From positions 17,918,001 through 17,982,000 of the forward strand of contig JBANAY010000003.1 in the NCBI GenBank assembly GCA_037952775.1: 64,000 bases of DNA. The letters run 5' to 3'. The position numbers and the translations under genes were made by a program. Shown here piece after piece: positions 1 through 10,858 of the stretch. Below the pieces are notes generated by a model, which did no database searches, was not told where the DNA came from, and saw nothing but the letters and a program-made list of their open reading frames with translations. The stretch is from Clonostachys chloroleuca. Lineage: Eukaryota; Ascomycota; Sordariomycetes; Hypocreales; Bionectriaceae. Numbering within the stretch: the stretch's first letter is position 1; the number at the start of each line of letters is the position of its first letter.

Positions 1-936
1 GAGGATGGAGTCAATGATGTGACTGAGACAATTGCCATTTTGTCGTAGAACACCTCACCTCAGCCCACCTATCTTGAATTCTGGTGTTTAATTAGGTTCT
101 TATTTGTTTTTTTTTCACACCACCGGAGTTATTAGCTAGCTAGAAAAACATGAAATGCCATGCAGCTACCAATAAACCCAGACCGAAAGGATCAGAAAGC
201 AGCATGGTGCATGTATCTGAGTGTAAGACATTTATTTTATGGTTGTATGAGTGGCGAACGAGACAAACAACACCGACTTTAGGGTAGGGATGTTAGGTAA
301 TAGAACGAACAATTAGGTTTCATTGAATTAGCAGTGGGGGCCTGGTGGCTACTATCGGCATATATATCTGTAGCAACAAAAAACTGTGCGCAGCGCCTGT
401 TGGCACTGACTTCGAGAGCAACTAATCACATCATATCGAATGACTATCACTCACTGTATCCTGCTCTGTATTGTATGATGAGAGCTTGGTGGAGAAGGGT
501 CTGAATGGGGCCTCGGCCCTTAGCAAATAGGTAAGTTCATGCAGTGGCCGAATCAGCTCGGTGTGTGCGAGCCCGGAAAGCTTTGATTGGTCAGACTGGA
601 CCCACTATACTCCACTAGCGGCCCCACGAACGAACTGGCATTATTAGTGGAGGGACCAAATTCCGTCCGGTCATTCTGACTCTCCTCCTCCATTCCCTTG
701 ACCTCGTTCCATCGGCTGTCAATCTGAATCACTTAAACAAGGACACTCAAACAATCCAACTCTTTAAAAGAAATCTCACATCCCCCCCCCCCCCGAAATT
801 CACTATCAACACAAATCAACAACCGACTCTGACGGACATCAACAAAATTTTTCTACTCCTTACCGCCGCTCCACACCCTTGCTCCCGAACTCAAATAACC
901 AACCTACGAGATCAAACCCGGACGAATCGAATCGAA
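1..936. other. 5' flank and leader of the antizyme gene
   Basis: No convincing coding region is seen here. The stretch holds the presumed promoter and leader of the antizyme gene that starts at 937. A run of 13 C lies at 782-794, about 145 bases before the ATG. The last 150 bases are A/C-rich and pyrimidine-rich, as is common for leaders of highly expressed fungal genes. Confidence 0.5.
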
Positions 937-1921
937 ATGGCGCCAATCAACAAACAAAAGAGTAATTTAAGTAGTAATTACGGCGAGGACATTGTCCAGC
1001 GTGTTAATGTCCTTGCCTCCTGCTACATCGCCGACTCTACTTCCGGCCTCAAGGGCATCCATTACTGCACTACCGGCGCCACAGGTATGCCATCCAAGCT
1101 GCCGATTGAGCTCATATGCCAATCACCAACCCCCAAGGGAACCTCCTATGCTAACATATCCATAGGGGCCGAGTGGTATTCCTGAGGTCCCTTCCTCAGG
1201 ACTACCCTCCCCGCCAACAAGCCCCCCCCCCTCGCCGCACTAACCTCGTCAAACGAGCTCGCTCTCCTGCCCAAGCGGAAGAGCGAGATCCCAGGTCGTC
1301 GCCTGGGGCGGCGAGGGGGGCAGCACTCTCGATCAGGGAAGAATGTGAGAGATTCTTCTGTGGGTCCATGAAGACGGTTTTCCTTGGTGAGAGGAGTCCG
1401 TCGACGAATGGTCCCAGCCGGTCAGGTGCTTTTTTACCGACACCGCCGTCAGACAACCAGTTCCCGGACCCCTACCGCCGCGGAAGCGAGGTGGACATCA
1501 AGCGCTCCGGCTTCGAGGCCGAATCGTGGATGGAGGTCTGGGACTACGCGGGCGGCGCGAGCTTCCGTGCCTTTGTTGCCAACAACGGCCGGGAGAGATC
1601 GCTCTTTGTCTTCTTTGACGTGCAGGGCATGCTGGGCAGAGACTTGAAGAAGGCGTAAGTTGCCCATCACGATGTGGTTATCCCAAACACTCAAGCTAAC
1701 ATTTCTGTCGTAGTCTCATGGCGCTCATTGAGCTTAGCGATGGTCCGCTGGACTGCTCTCACATCGTCACATGCATTGATCGCCGCATGTCCGCTGGAGA
1801 TGCAATTGAGTTGACAAAGAGCCTCCAATGGGTTGGGTTCGAAATGACCACCCTGGACCATTGGGCTGATGACCTGGACGTGACCAGCGACAAGTGGCTG
1901 TTCATGGGCATGGAGGTCTAG
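937..1921 (+). CDS. Ornithine decarboxylase antizyme, needing a programmed +1 frameshift
   Basis: Antizyme binds ornithine decarboxylase, blocks it and sends it to the proteasome, so it controls polyamine levels. Exons are 937-1084, 1166-1654 and 1714-1921; the introns (81 and 59 nt) have GT...AG ends and CTAAC branch sites. The first frame encodes only 55 residues and stops at TGA 1183-1185 in the context TGG TAT TCC TGA. Shifting +1 there gives E-V-P, like the S-D-V-P after the mammalian shift site. The antizyme core (EECERFFCGSMKTVFLGE, later FRAFVANNGRERSLFVFFD, then IELSDGPLDCSHIVTCIDRR and a C-terminal WLFMGMEV) is clear, but in the third frame. The +1 frame stops at 1241 unless C10 (1222-1231) and G6 (1315-1320) each lack one base; with those, about 281 residues read through. 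Identity is certain; the reading path between 1184 and 1320 is inferred. Confidence 0.93.
1171..1186 (+). promoter_or_regulatory. Antizyme +1 programmed ribosomal frameshift site
   Basis: In the spliced mRNA the zero frame reads GAG TGG TAT TCC TGA G. The UCC-UGA pair at 1180-1185 is the classic antizyme shift site: the ribosome slips +1 at the slow UGA when polyamines are high. The resumed frame begins GAG GTC CCT (E-V-P). The site lies six codons after the first splice junction. The stop and codon context are read directly; the regulation is known for the family. Confidence 0.9.
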
Positions 1922-2301
1922 CCTAGTACAAATGACTTTGGGGAAGGAAGGAAGGATTTCGTTTTTCATTTTGTTGTTGTGATTGAATTCGTTTTCCGAT
2001 TTGTTTTTCTGATTGAACCTCCTTTTTAGTATTGCCTGGATAGTTCGTTCTTATTCTTCTTTATGCCACAACCCAACACACAGCAGATGATCGATCAGCA
2101 GTTTGGAGTACGGTGACAGCGGGCGTCAGATCATCAATTCTTTGATACCGATTATTCAACAGAGAAGATATTACAATAGGCTCTTTTTTTACGATAGGCT
2201 CTTTTTACCAAAGTTAGCAACTAAATTGAATCTTTTATTTTAAAGCTACGCTCATCAATTTCTCTCTATTTCTTTTCCCCCCTTTTTGTCTATTAGATTA
2301 A
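1922..2301. other. Intergenic region between convergent antizyme and HIS7
   Basis: This stretch separates the 3' ends of two genes that run toward each other. It is T-rich on the plus strand (many runs of T between 1955 and 2290), as expected for two facing 3' untranslated regions. No gene is seen. Confidence 0.6.
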
Positions 2302-4007
2302 TCATGAGTCTAGGCCTTCACCAGCCTGCCGCGCTTCCAACCCCTTGCTTTGCAAATAATCCTTGACCTGCTGGACAGTGTACTCGCCTCTGTGGAACAT
2401 GCCCGCGCCCAGGGCGGCATCCGTCCGAGTCTTCTGGAACACCTCCTCAAAGTGGCCGGGGTTTCCAGCTCCGCTTGACGCAATGACGGGGATGGCGATT
2501 GCGCCCTTGACCTGCTCGATGAGCTCGAGATCGAAACCGCTGTTGGTGCCGTCCTTGTCGATGCAGTTGAGCAGGATCTCCCCGGCCCCCATGGCCTCGA
2601 CGGCCTGGACGAGCTCGACGACGTCCATGTCGCGGGTCTCGCGGCCGCCCTTGATCGTGCAGGCGTACCAGCAGTAGGGCTCGCCCTTGGGACCTGGGAA
2701 CTTGGTCTCGACGACGGCGTGGCGGGTGGCGTCGAGGTTGGGGACGTAGACGCGCTTGGGGTCGACGCTGACCACGACGGCCTGGTTTCCGTAGGCCTTG
2801 GAGATCTGCTCGATGGCGGTGTTGCCGAAGAGCTTCTTGCCCAGGGAGTAGTACTCCTCCGCGGCGAGGACGGCGTCGGACCCGATCGAGACCTTGTCAG
2901 CGCCGGATTTGAAGTACATGGTGGCGATCTCCAGCGCGGTCACCTTGGTGCCGTCGGTGTCTACAGTGTCACGGATGCCTCCGCCAATGGTCAGGGGCAC
3001 GAAGACAGTGCGGGAGGTCTGGCGCAATATTTCGAGCATGGGAAGGTCGGCTATGGGGCAATCGCGGAAGGATGTGATGTTCAAGAAGGTCACCTCGTCG
3101 GCGCCCTCCTCGTAGTAGCGCTTGGCCATCTCAACGGGCTTGCCAAGGTTGCGCACGTTTCGATCGTCGCCCTTTTCCCGCACGTCGTACTGGTCTCCCT
3201 TAGTAACAACTAGGTCGCCCTGGTCGTTTGTTCGCACATCTAGACAGGCGATCACACGACGGGTCAGGCCGTCCTTGAAGGGTACATCTGCCAAGGGTTG
3301 AGGATTTAATGGGAGAGACTTTGCTCCCTCTCCTGTGAGAAAGGCGCGGAGTGTCCGCAGACCTGCAACACCAGATTTCTCAGGGTGGAATTGGGTCGCA
3401 TAGATGTTTCCCTTGGCTACGGCGCCGACGAACGTCTCGTTTCCATATGTGCCCGTGGCTACGGACCAGCCCTGTGACTCGAGCTCACCGGGTGTGTATG
3501 CTCCTCGAAACGAGTGGACGTAGTAGTATTTGGAATCTGCGCTCAGGCCGTACAAAGGCTTGCCGCCGGTATTGGCGCTATTCCATCCAATGTGGGGGAC
3601 AGACTTGTCGGTCTCGTCGAAGCGACCAAGAGTTAAGTGGACGACGCCCAAGCCTGGCACATCTGGATCCTCGACGGACCCTTCGAAGAGCGCTTGTAGA
3701 CCTACGCAAATGCCCATGAATGGCTTCCCGGAATCGATATGGGCTTTGATAGCTGGGAGGTAATTGGCTTGCGCCAGCTGCGACATGCAGTGGCCGAAGT
3801 GGCCGACACCGGGAAGGATGAGTTTCTGCTCAATGGTTAGGTTCGCTGCATAGGTAGTTGGACATAGACAGGGTTCGGGCACACATCTGCTTTGGCGACA
3901 TCTTCTGGCGATCTGACCCAATCGACCTCGTAGCCTAGCTTTTCAATGGCGTTGACCAAACTTCTAATGTTGCCGGCAACATAGTCTAACAGGTGAACGG
4001 TGGGCAT
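2302..4007 (-). CDS. HIS7: Imidazole glycerol phosphate synthase (glutamine amidotransferase-cyclase fusion)
   Basis: Fifth step of histidine biosynthesis: it uses glutamine-derived ammonia to turn PRFAR into imidazole glycerol phosphate and AICAR, in the cytosol. Exons are complement 3885-4007 and 2302-3825, with a 59-nt intron (3826-3884); the product is 548 residues, the size of yeast His7. The N-terminal class I glutaminase domain starts [20 protein letters not shown]. It has the nucleophile Cys81 in [13 protein letters not shown] and the His188/Glu190 pair in QFHPEKSG. The C-terminal (beta/alpha)8 cyclase starts near residue 229 with [16 protein letters not shown] and contains FLNITSFRD and IGGGIRD. 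The start at 4007 is chosen because exon 1 completes the conserved N terminus; the longest unspliced ORF instead reads into the intron. Confidence 0.97.
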
Positions 4008-4754
4008 TTTGCCCACTGGTTATATTTGTCTGAGGAACAGGTGGGGTGAGGGAGACGGCTGGTCTGGATGTTGGATTATAAGGTAGCTATTCGTCAGGTT
4101 TACCGGGTCGAATAAAAGGGAGGGTATAGCAGGCGCACTTGGCCGGGAAAGATCGTCGGATGTTTTAAGTGAGAAAAAAGCCAGCTGCGTAGGTTAAAGT
4201 GTAATTGGAGTCACAGGTGCGACTCACAGGCACGACGAATGGGTCTGCGATAGACCGATAGCGGGGCAATGCTTGGAGCAAAACCAGCATCATCTTGCTA
4301 CCCCTCCATCCCCTGACAAAATAGGTGACAGAAAACATATCAATGTGAGAGAAATGTTACCACAGACAACCTCAAACTACAGATGTAGAATATTCCTTCC
4401 GAAGCTTGTGGAGGATAGTAGTAAATTATTTACTTATTATTGTGACCGATATTGTCAATACAAGGATGCCACGCGGATTACCCGTCGCAAAGTACAGAGC
4501 GGGCCGTGCTTGACTTTTTTATGTCACCCGTTTATCTGGGCTGGTGCGATAAATGTGCCGCCTTTGACCGACTGTTGGCTTCCTGAAGAGGCAAAGACCT
4601 CTCTTTTCCTCCAACCTCCCACGGTTCATTCCAGCCCTTTGAGTCCAATGTTGGGCCTTCGGATCCTCCTAATGTTCAATCAGTTAAGACAATTCCGATG
4701 AGGAAGCGACGCTACTTTTCATGAAGGAAGAGTTATTCAGCTCCCATCGCAGAC
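4008..4754. other. Divergent intergenic region between HIS7 and the TFIIIC subunit gene
   Basis: This is the upstream region of two genes transcribed apart. A 142-codon ORF at 4273-4701 has no recognisable domain and is probably chance. Two near-consensus Gcn4/CPC1 sites lie on the HIS7 side (listed separately). Confidence 0.5.
4207..4226. promoter_or_regulatory. Pair of near-consensus Gcn4/CPC1-type sites upstream of HIS7
   Basis: GGAGTCA (4207-4213) and CGACTCA (4220-4226) each match 6 of 7 positions of TGASTCA, the binding site of the Gcn4/CPC1 activator of general amino acid control. They lie about 200-220 bases upstream of the HIS7 ATG. Single 6/7 matches are common by chance; the pairing and the gene's role support the call. 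Confidence 0.35.
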
Positions 4755-6299
4755 ATGTCGCAAGCCTCGGGCTCACTGTCGCAGACTGGCGACGCCTCAC
4801 CTGCACATCAACCAACAGCTCCGAGTCTGGAACCCGAAGCTGCGACCGAGGAAATAGCGACCGAGGAAGATGAATGGGAATATGAGTATTCGGCGACGGA
4901 AACAGAGGTGGGATTGACATGGCACATGTTTAAAATTTGTTCAATCGGCTCACAACGAAGCTAGACCTACTACTTGACTGTCGAGCTCTCCTACCCCGAA
5001 TTCAAAGGCCAGGCCGCCAAAAGTCCTCACCACAGTCGCGGCGGTTATTACAAACATTGGCTTGGGAGGAAGCAATCGTACATCGAGACTTCGGCCGGCT
5101 CCGAATTCGGCGGCGATGCTGTCGACCGGGATAAGAACAAGAGCAGCAACAACAACGATAATAACAATAATGAAGATAACGCACCCGACCAGCCTGCCCC
5201 GCCACAAGCTGATGTGGCTAGGGACACAAACCGTGGACAGACGGCGGAAGATGCGACTGTGGCTGGAGATGACAGTTTAGATATTGACCCAGCCCTCTTC
5301 GCTCCACATGGGGACTTAAGACCCGAGCAGGGCGACAACGAGCCTGGAAATAATGGAGAGGGTGATAATATGGAAGGTCCCAGAGCGGATGTCGAAGCTA
5401 GGGAGGAAGCAGAGAATGGGGAGGACGAAGAAGACCAGCTCATGGCAGGTGACGAGGCACTCGAGGATATCCAGATTCTCGACCTGCACTCCGACCACCC
5501 TGTGATTTCCTACCGGGGCCGAGTCTTTGAAGGCCAATGGGCAGAGGTTATTGGGACAGAAGCTATATTCGCTCGCCGCAACCCCGACGCGAAGCAGCCG
5601 TTGCCCGCGCTTCGGAACCTACCGGAGAATGTTGACTTTCTGGCGGCGAGCGCTTCGCGAATACTCACCAAGGAGAAAATCATGAAGCCTAGAAAGCCCA
5701 TTGAAGATTCACTAGCAGCCATACGAAAAGAATGGAACATCAAAATCCCACGTGGCAGGCACAAGAATGGAGAGAAGATGAAGCAGGTCCATTTCCTCGA
5801 AAGGCTGATTGCGCTCAAGATTAAGAAGGGCGAGACGGACAAGGTCACGGTTTTTGCAAAGGATGGCGCGGGCAAGGATTTCAGGGACGACCGAGATCCA
5901 GAGTTTCGCCCGAGGAGGAAAAGGGCTCAAAGGATACGGGCCGGCTCAGAGAGCGGCGAGGAGACTGGAAACAAGAGGAAGCGGTCGGGCAGACCTCGTG
6001 GGAGACCCAGAACCAGGGTCGGCAGCGAACCTAGGGGTCTTCTACATCGAGATATCGAGGCCGGTGGGCTCTCTCAACCGACACCAAGCCGCTGGGAGGA
6101 TTTGGAAAGTGGTGAGGATGTGGTGGATGAGGATGAGGAGGAAATTGGGGATGCTGATTCGAGCGACTATGAAATGTCTGAAGGCAGCCGCAGAAGTGAC
6201 GGGAGCAATCAGATTGACACACATGATGAGGATAATAGTGATGGTGCTGGTGATGCGGATCCAGCAGCCGATTACGAGGACATCACTATGGCAGAATAA
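4755..6299 (+). CDS. RNA polymerase III factor TFIIIC, triple-barrel (sub6/Sfc7-type) subunit
   Basis: Probable subunit of TFIIIC, which binds internal promoters of tRNA genes. Exons are 4755-4907 and 4965-6299, with a 57-nt intron; the product is 495 residues. Splicing joins the acidic EWEYEYSATETE to TYYLTVELSYPEF, which together form the first strands of the triple-barrel domain. The rest of the barrel follows after a low-complexity Asn/Asp/Glu insert, at DIQILDLHSDHPVISYRGRV and GQWAEVIGTEAIFA. The C-terminal third is very acidic and carries an AT-hook-like GRPRGRPR (near 5989-6012), suggesting DNA contact. Family assignment rests on the barrel motifs; the subunit name in yeast terms (Tfc7/Sfc7) is inferred. 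Confidence 0.8.
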
Positions 6300-8483
6300 C
6301 ACTAATAGAGGACCTTGATCCGACCTGACCTTGACCAGCTGATCAATCGTAGCGCAGGAGGCGCGCTGAAATGTTAAATGGCGATAAATGCGCATATCTC
6401 GCAGACCGGTTCATGCCTCAGAGGTGGCCTCGTGGGTGACAGTCTTGTTCCAGTACGTCGGCACGGATCACCCACGAGGGATGATCAATTCCAGCTGTTG
6501 GGCACTCTCAGGGTCCTGTGATCAACTTGGAGGTTGCATCAGGGGCGGGAGCATGGACGAGAGATCCCAACCACCCTTGGCATCCAAGATCACACCTCAA
6601 AACAGCAAGCATCGGAAAGTATCAAGATTGAGGAAAAAAGAAATGACCATGGGCTCCTCGGATTGTTTGGGACGCCTGCATTGGCGAGCTGGAAGCGGAT
6701 GCGTCCCACGGCATGCATGTAGGGGGGATGGACGACGACCCAGGAGCTGGTTCGGCACATTCTCCTGTCAATGGGGAAGTGTTTGCCCATGTGGCGGCCT
6801 GGCTGGCAGTGGTAGGCCGCACCCAGTAGTTACGCTGCATAATTATGAAGCGGCTCTTGCGTGTGCAGCTCGGCAGCTTGCGCAGGCCAAGTGGAGAATG
6901 GGTGCGAAGCCTGGAGAATTAGGTTCTTGGCTCGCCGCTGTCGGTGAAGGCATCCCAGAAGGTTGGACCGCGCAGGAAGATATCAGCATCTCAAACCCAG
7001 GGTGAGATCCTTCTGTTTGAGGACATGATTTCTCGTATCAGTGCTGGCTGAAATGGATCTGTTCAGCCAATGTTTCACCCATGTATGCATCCAATGCTTG
7101 CTTAGTAGGTACATCGATACTATTAGTCGTGGTTGGGCCACACAGCCATGCAAACTTCCAGCCTGTCAGCTTGTTCCAACCAACCTCCACACAACCACTA
7201 TATTGGGCGCCATGTACATACAGTACCTACATGCACCGCCATCCATTACCGGGCTCCTGCATGATGGCATTTACCTACCTGGCCATTGCCCGAAGCTGAC
7301 ACAGCGATCCCCCTTTATTTCTGTTTATCTTGTTGGTCAGCATATGGCATTGGTTTCTATTCTGAATTCGATGGAGGCCTCATTCAGGGGCGATGGCTTG
7401 CACTCGGTAGATGTAGCCTGCTTCTAGACAGCGCCATTGATGGGGATAATGGAGGAAAAATCCCGCGGAAGGCTGCATAGCCAGCGACGGCGGAAGTTTG
7501 TCTGCGCGTACACGGTAAGCAGGCCGCCAGGTACCTGCTGGTGCTGAGTCAATCTCAGCGTCGTGTCAAGGCTAGCGAGGGACGGATCTCCATTGATGCC
7601 AGGTGCTGATCAGGGCCCGCCGAGAGCGATATTCCACGGCACTACTATACGCGTCCAGTGGGCACATAGGTAGGTACTTGCTATACTTAGCGGGCAGGTA
7701 GCGCTCACGGCGGACCCCGGGGGCCAGGCCTTAACCGCGTCCAGAAAGGTAGCCCCCATGTCACTCTGGATCGACCGCCCTGGAACGAGCGAGTCGCGCA
7801 TGTGCATCCACCCACGAGATGCTGGTGCACCTCAGGTTGGGAGGAGGCGCCTCAGTGTCGCACAATGCCCGCCCCAACAAGCGACTAGTCCTTGATCGAC
7901 CCGTTCTCGCGATGCCTCGCCCTGACCGACTCAGGCTCGACTTCTGCCAGGCCCTCTTCGCTCCTGGCCGTGTGCCGTATTCGCTCTTCTTAAACCGTTG
8001 ATGCCCCTCCTCCATCTCCAACGCCTTGCCCTCTCCTCTTCCGCTCATCGGTAGCAACCCCGAGCATTAGTACCGTTTCCGGGTCTTGCAGCCTGAGTGC
8101 CTACGAATATCGCATACCTCACATTGATACCTCCCCCCTCGACCCTTGATTCGCAAGCCCTCGATGCCCTCATAGGTACTGGCATTTGTCCCTGGACCCC
8201 TACCGACTGCTATATATTTATCCCCCACCTAAGCCTCACCGCCCCGCCTCCAATCGGGAAGCTGTCAACAACCGTCAAACGCCGGACTCAGCCTTTCCGA
8301 ATACGCTTCTGCCTGCCGGGGCCGCGCACGCGACATCTTACAAGCGGCTCGCGGGGTTTCTCTTAAGACGCCGCACCGCCAATTCACGCCTTTTGCCCTG
8401 CCAAGTATTCTTCTATCTATTTCGCTTCTTTTTTCGGTCTCCCCCAGCTTGCTTGGTCAAGCCCGGGCAGTCGAACGCCAACA
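6300..8483. other. Long intergenic region upstream of VPS62
   Basis: About 2.2 kb without a supportable gene. ORFs such as 6388-7005 and 7041-7427 lack recognisable domains. Several short tracts are rich in TACCTA/TAGGTA words (for example 7192-7275 and 7670-7700). A TATATATTTAT stretch near 8212-8222 could be a TATA element for VPS62, about 265 bases before its ATG. Confidence 0.45.
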
Positions 8484-10034
8484 ATGTACTGGGTACGACG
8501 TTCTGCGATTCTCTTGGTCGTCCTCCTGTGCCTGTCCTTAGTAGCCTGGTCAGTGCCTCGCATCCTCGACCCGGCGAGTAAGGACGCCGAGAAGCGTGAC
8601 AAGGACCGACGATGGGTTGCTAGTAGTCCATACTTTCTAGATCGTCAATTATGCCGATGGATCAGCTTGTGTGGCATTCACCATATCCGTAAAGACCCGG
8701 CGTCTCACGGATACGACTGGGAAGATGACCTGGACGATGATGAATATGATGATGACCTGAGCGGCGAGTTGAGGAGAGTTCGCGCCTGGGACGAGGACGT
8801 TGTGGCGCCAAGCGGGAAGAGAGATGTCCTCCAGCGCAGGCGGGTTCTCAAGGAAGTCCCCGACTACGTTTATCGATATGCGCCGCTCGTTCACCTGTAC
8901 TCGGGCGAGGAGTTTTGGCCCTCGGATATTAGGGAACACCTCGAGCACATGACAGTCTATCAAGATAGCACTGTACACAACTCCACAGAGTGGTCGCTGC
9001 ACAACCTTGGCCAGCTAAACAAGCTCAACGGCATGGTTACGCTGCACAGCAACGACGATGTGGAGAGCCGACCACCTTGGCTTCACAGCCATAACAATAT
9101 CCCCCAGCCATTTGAGGATGATCCCGATGCTGGAGGCTCACCACCCGCACGCCGCCCCTACAAGGAGGACCTCTCCAATCGGGAGCACTCGACCTGGTAT
9201 GATACCAACAAGGATCACCCAGTTCATCGCCTTTCCGACCCCAGGAAGTACGGCTCGAGCTTTGACCGTTCGCGGCGAAACCGGTACTTGACGAAAAATC
9301 CGCTCGAGGAACGGGGCCACAAGCCCGACTCCGACGGTTATTCCCGAGCCCCAGCTGTTCTCGTTCTCGTCGATAAGGGAGAGGGTGTTGTCGACGCCTT
9401 CTGGTTCTTCTTCTACTCCTACAACCTTGGCCAGACGGTGTTCGGCATGCGCTTCGGAAATCACGTCGGTGACTGGGAGCATTTCATGATCCGTTTCCAA
9501 GACGGCAAGCCTCGCGGCGTCTTCCTGTCGGAGCACGAAGCTGGCCAGTCTTATGTGTGGGAGGCCCTCGAGAAGTCATCCACTGGCCGCCCTATCATCT
9601 ACTCAGCCGTCGGATCCCACGCCATGTATCCCCAGGCTGGTGACCACCCATACGTCCTTCCCTTTAAGCTCCTCAAAGACGTCACAGACAAGGGCCCGCT
9701 CTGGGACCCCGGCCTGAACAACTACGCCTACCACTACGACTACACCCTCGAGAAGGAAGTCGAGGAGTCCTCCTCCACGAGGCGACGCCCTAGCCTTGTT
9801 GCTGCTGCCAACAACCCGCAGGCCCCAACCTCCTGGTTCCATTACACCGGCCGCTGGGGCGACGAAGTGTACGCCCTCTCCGATCTGCGCCAGTGGCGCC
9901 TCTTCGGCCAATACCACTACACCACCGGCCCCACGGGACCCAAGTTCAAATCGCTCGACCGCAAGCAGCTATGTAAGAAAGACAAGTGCTTGGTCGGCTA
10001 CGAGCTCGATCCCAAGAGGTCTTGGCGAGACTAG
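8484..10034 (+). CDS. VPS62: Vacuolar protein sorting-associated protein 62 family
   Basis: Single-exon gene, 516 residues, matching the fungal Vps62/Tda6 family. Yeast VPS62 is needed for cytosol-to-vacuole protein targeting; its biochemical activity is unknown. An N-terminal hydrophobic segment (about residues 5-25, SAILLVVLLCLSLVAWSVPR) looks like a signal anchor. Family hallmarks follow: YAPLVHLYSGEEFWPSDI, FWFFFYSYNLGQTVFGMRFG, NHVGDWEHFMIRFQDGKP, YSAVGSHAMYPQAGDH and a C-terminal SWFHYTGRWGDEVYALSD. An acidic Asp/Glu patch lies near residues 76-92. A 46-base piece of its coding strand (9815-9860) recurs, diverged, in DIM1 intron 2. Confidence 0.92.
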   Translation: MYWVRRSAILLVVLLCLSLVAWSVPRILDPASKDAEKRDKDRRWVASSPYFLDRQLCRWISLCGIHHIRKDPASHGYDWEDDLDDDEYDDDLSGELRRVRAWDEDVVAPSGKRDVLQRRRVLKEVPDYVYRYAPLVHLYSGEEFWPSDIREHLEHMTVYQDSTVHNSTEWSLHNLGQLNKLNGMVTLHSNDDVESRPPWLHSHNNIPQPFEDDPDAGGSPPARRPYKEDLSNREHSTWYDTNKDHPVHRLSDPRKYGSSFDRSRRNRYLTKNPLEERGHKPDSDGYSRAPAVLVLVDKGEGVVDAFWFFFYSYNLGQTVFGMRFGNHVGDWEHFMIRFQDGKPRGVFLSEHEAGQSYVWEALEKSSTGRPIIYSAVGSHAMYPQAGDHPYVLPFKLLKDVTDKGPLWDPGLNNYAYHYDYTLEKEVEESSSTRRRPSLVAAANNPQAPTSWFHYTGRWGDEVYALSDLRQWRLFGQYHYTTGPTGPKFKSLDRKQLCKKDKCLVGYELDPKRSWRD

Positions 10035-10858
10035 AAGAATATACCTATGACTCGTCATACGCTCCCTACTACAGACCACATCAAACAAAAAAACATATAT
10101 TTGCTCATATTGGACAGCCCTGAAGCATTATAGAGGTCACAATAGACTTGGCTTTACACGAGCCTGGAAACGGCTCAGCGGGAGCGGAGCAACCGGATAT
10201 GCGCAACGGAGCATACCAGATGGCCTCGTCTCTTCATAGACGGCCCATCAGGCGTTATTACCTACAAGGTATTTGCATTTTTAAGACTGCATGGATTCTT
10301 GATACCCCGTTTTTTTCTTTTTTCTTTTTCCTTTTAACGATAGAAAGACTTGCTTGTTTCTCTGGAAAGATACAGGATATCTTTCATTAGCGTATATATT
10401 TATGAATGAGAGGAACATGAATATAAAATTGTTAGCAAACACAGTGGGAGAGTGTCTTTTTAGTGCCCTCGCGACCAAGTTGAGATACATGTGTGTATAT
10501 TGAAAAGCAAGATTTCCAGCCATGTCCAAATGTCAAAGAGACAGCGCCGCCACCAAGATCACGGATTCCACCTCGTTCCTCAAAGGGATCAGGTGGACAC
10601 GAAAACAAACTCCACGAAACACCAACCCGGCCCAAAACGCCAAGCATACGCTAGTTACATTAATGAAAGTCTCGCTAAATACTCAGACCCAGGATAAAAT
10701 TATAGGAAGAGGAATATATGAAGAAAAGTAAACAAGGCTCTCGCTCAACGGTCGAGAAGGGAAAAAGGAAAAAACCCAATTGAAGAGAGTTGAGAGAACG
10801 CTAGGCTTTGTATGACAAATGCGTGTACACCGAGGATTGATTAGTATCATCCTCTTTC
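10035..10858. other. Intergenic region between convergent VPS62 and an unknown gene
   Basis: AT-rich in part, with T runs at 10308-10337. It contains only short chance ORFs and should hold the two facing 3' untranslated regions. Confidence 0.5.

Noticed and set aside
4273..4701. 142-codon plus-strand ORF between HIS7 and the TFIIIC subunit
   Set aside because: Lies in a divergent promoter region and lacks any recognisable motif.
6388..7005. 205-codon plus-strand ORF in the region upstream of VPS62
   Set aside because: No domain, low-complexity composition, no splice support, and overlapping ORFs in other frames of similar quality.
9138..9536. Minus-strand ORF of 132 codons inside VPS62
   Set aside because: Shadow of the GC-rich third positions of the real gene on the other strand; several such shadows also occur in PRP6, HIS7 and ARO4.
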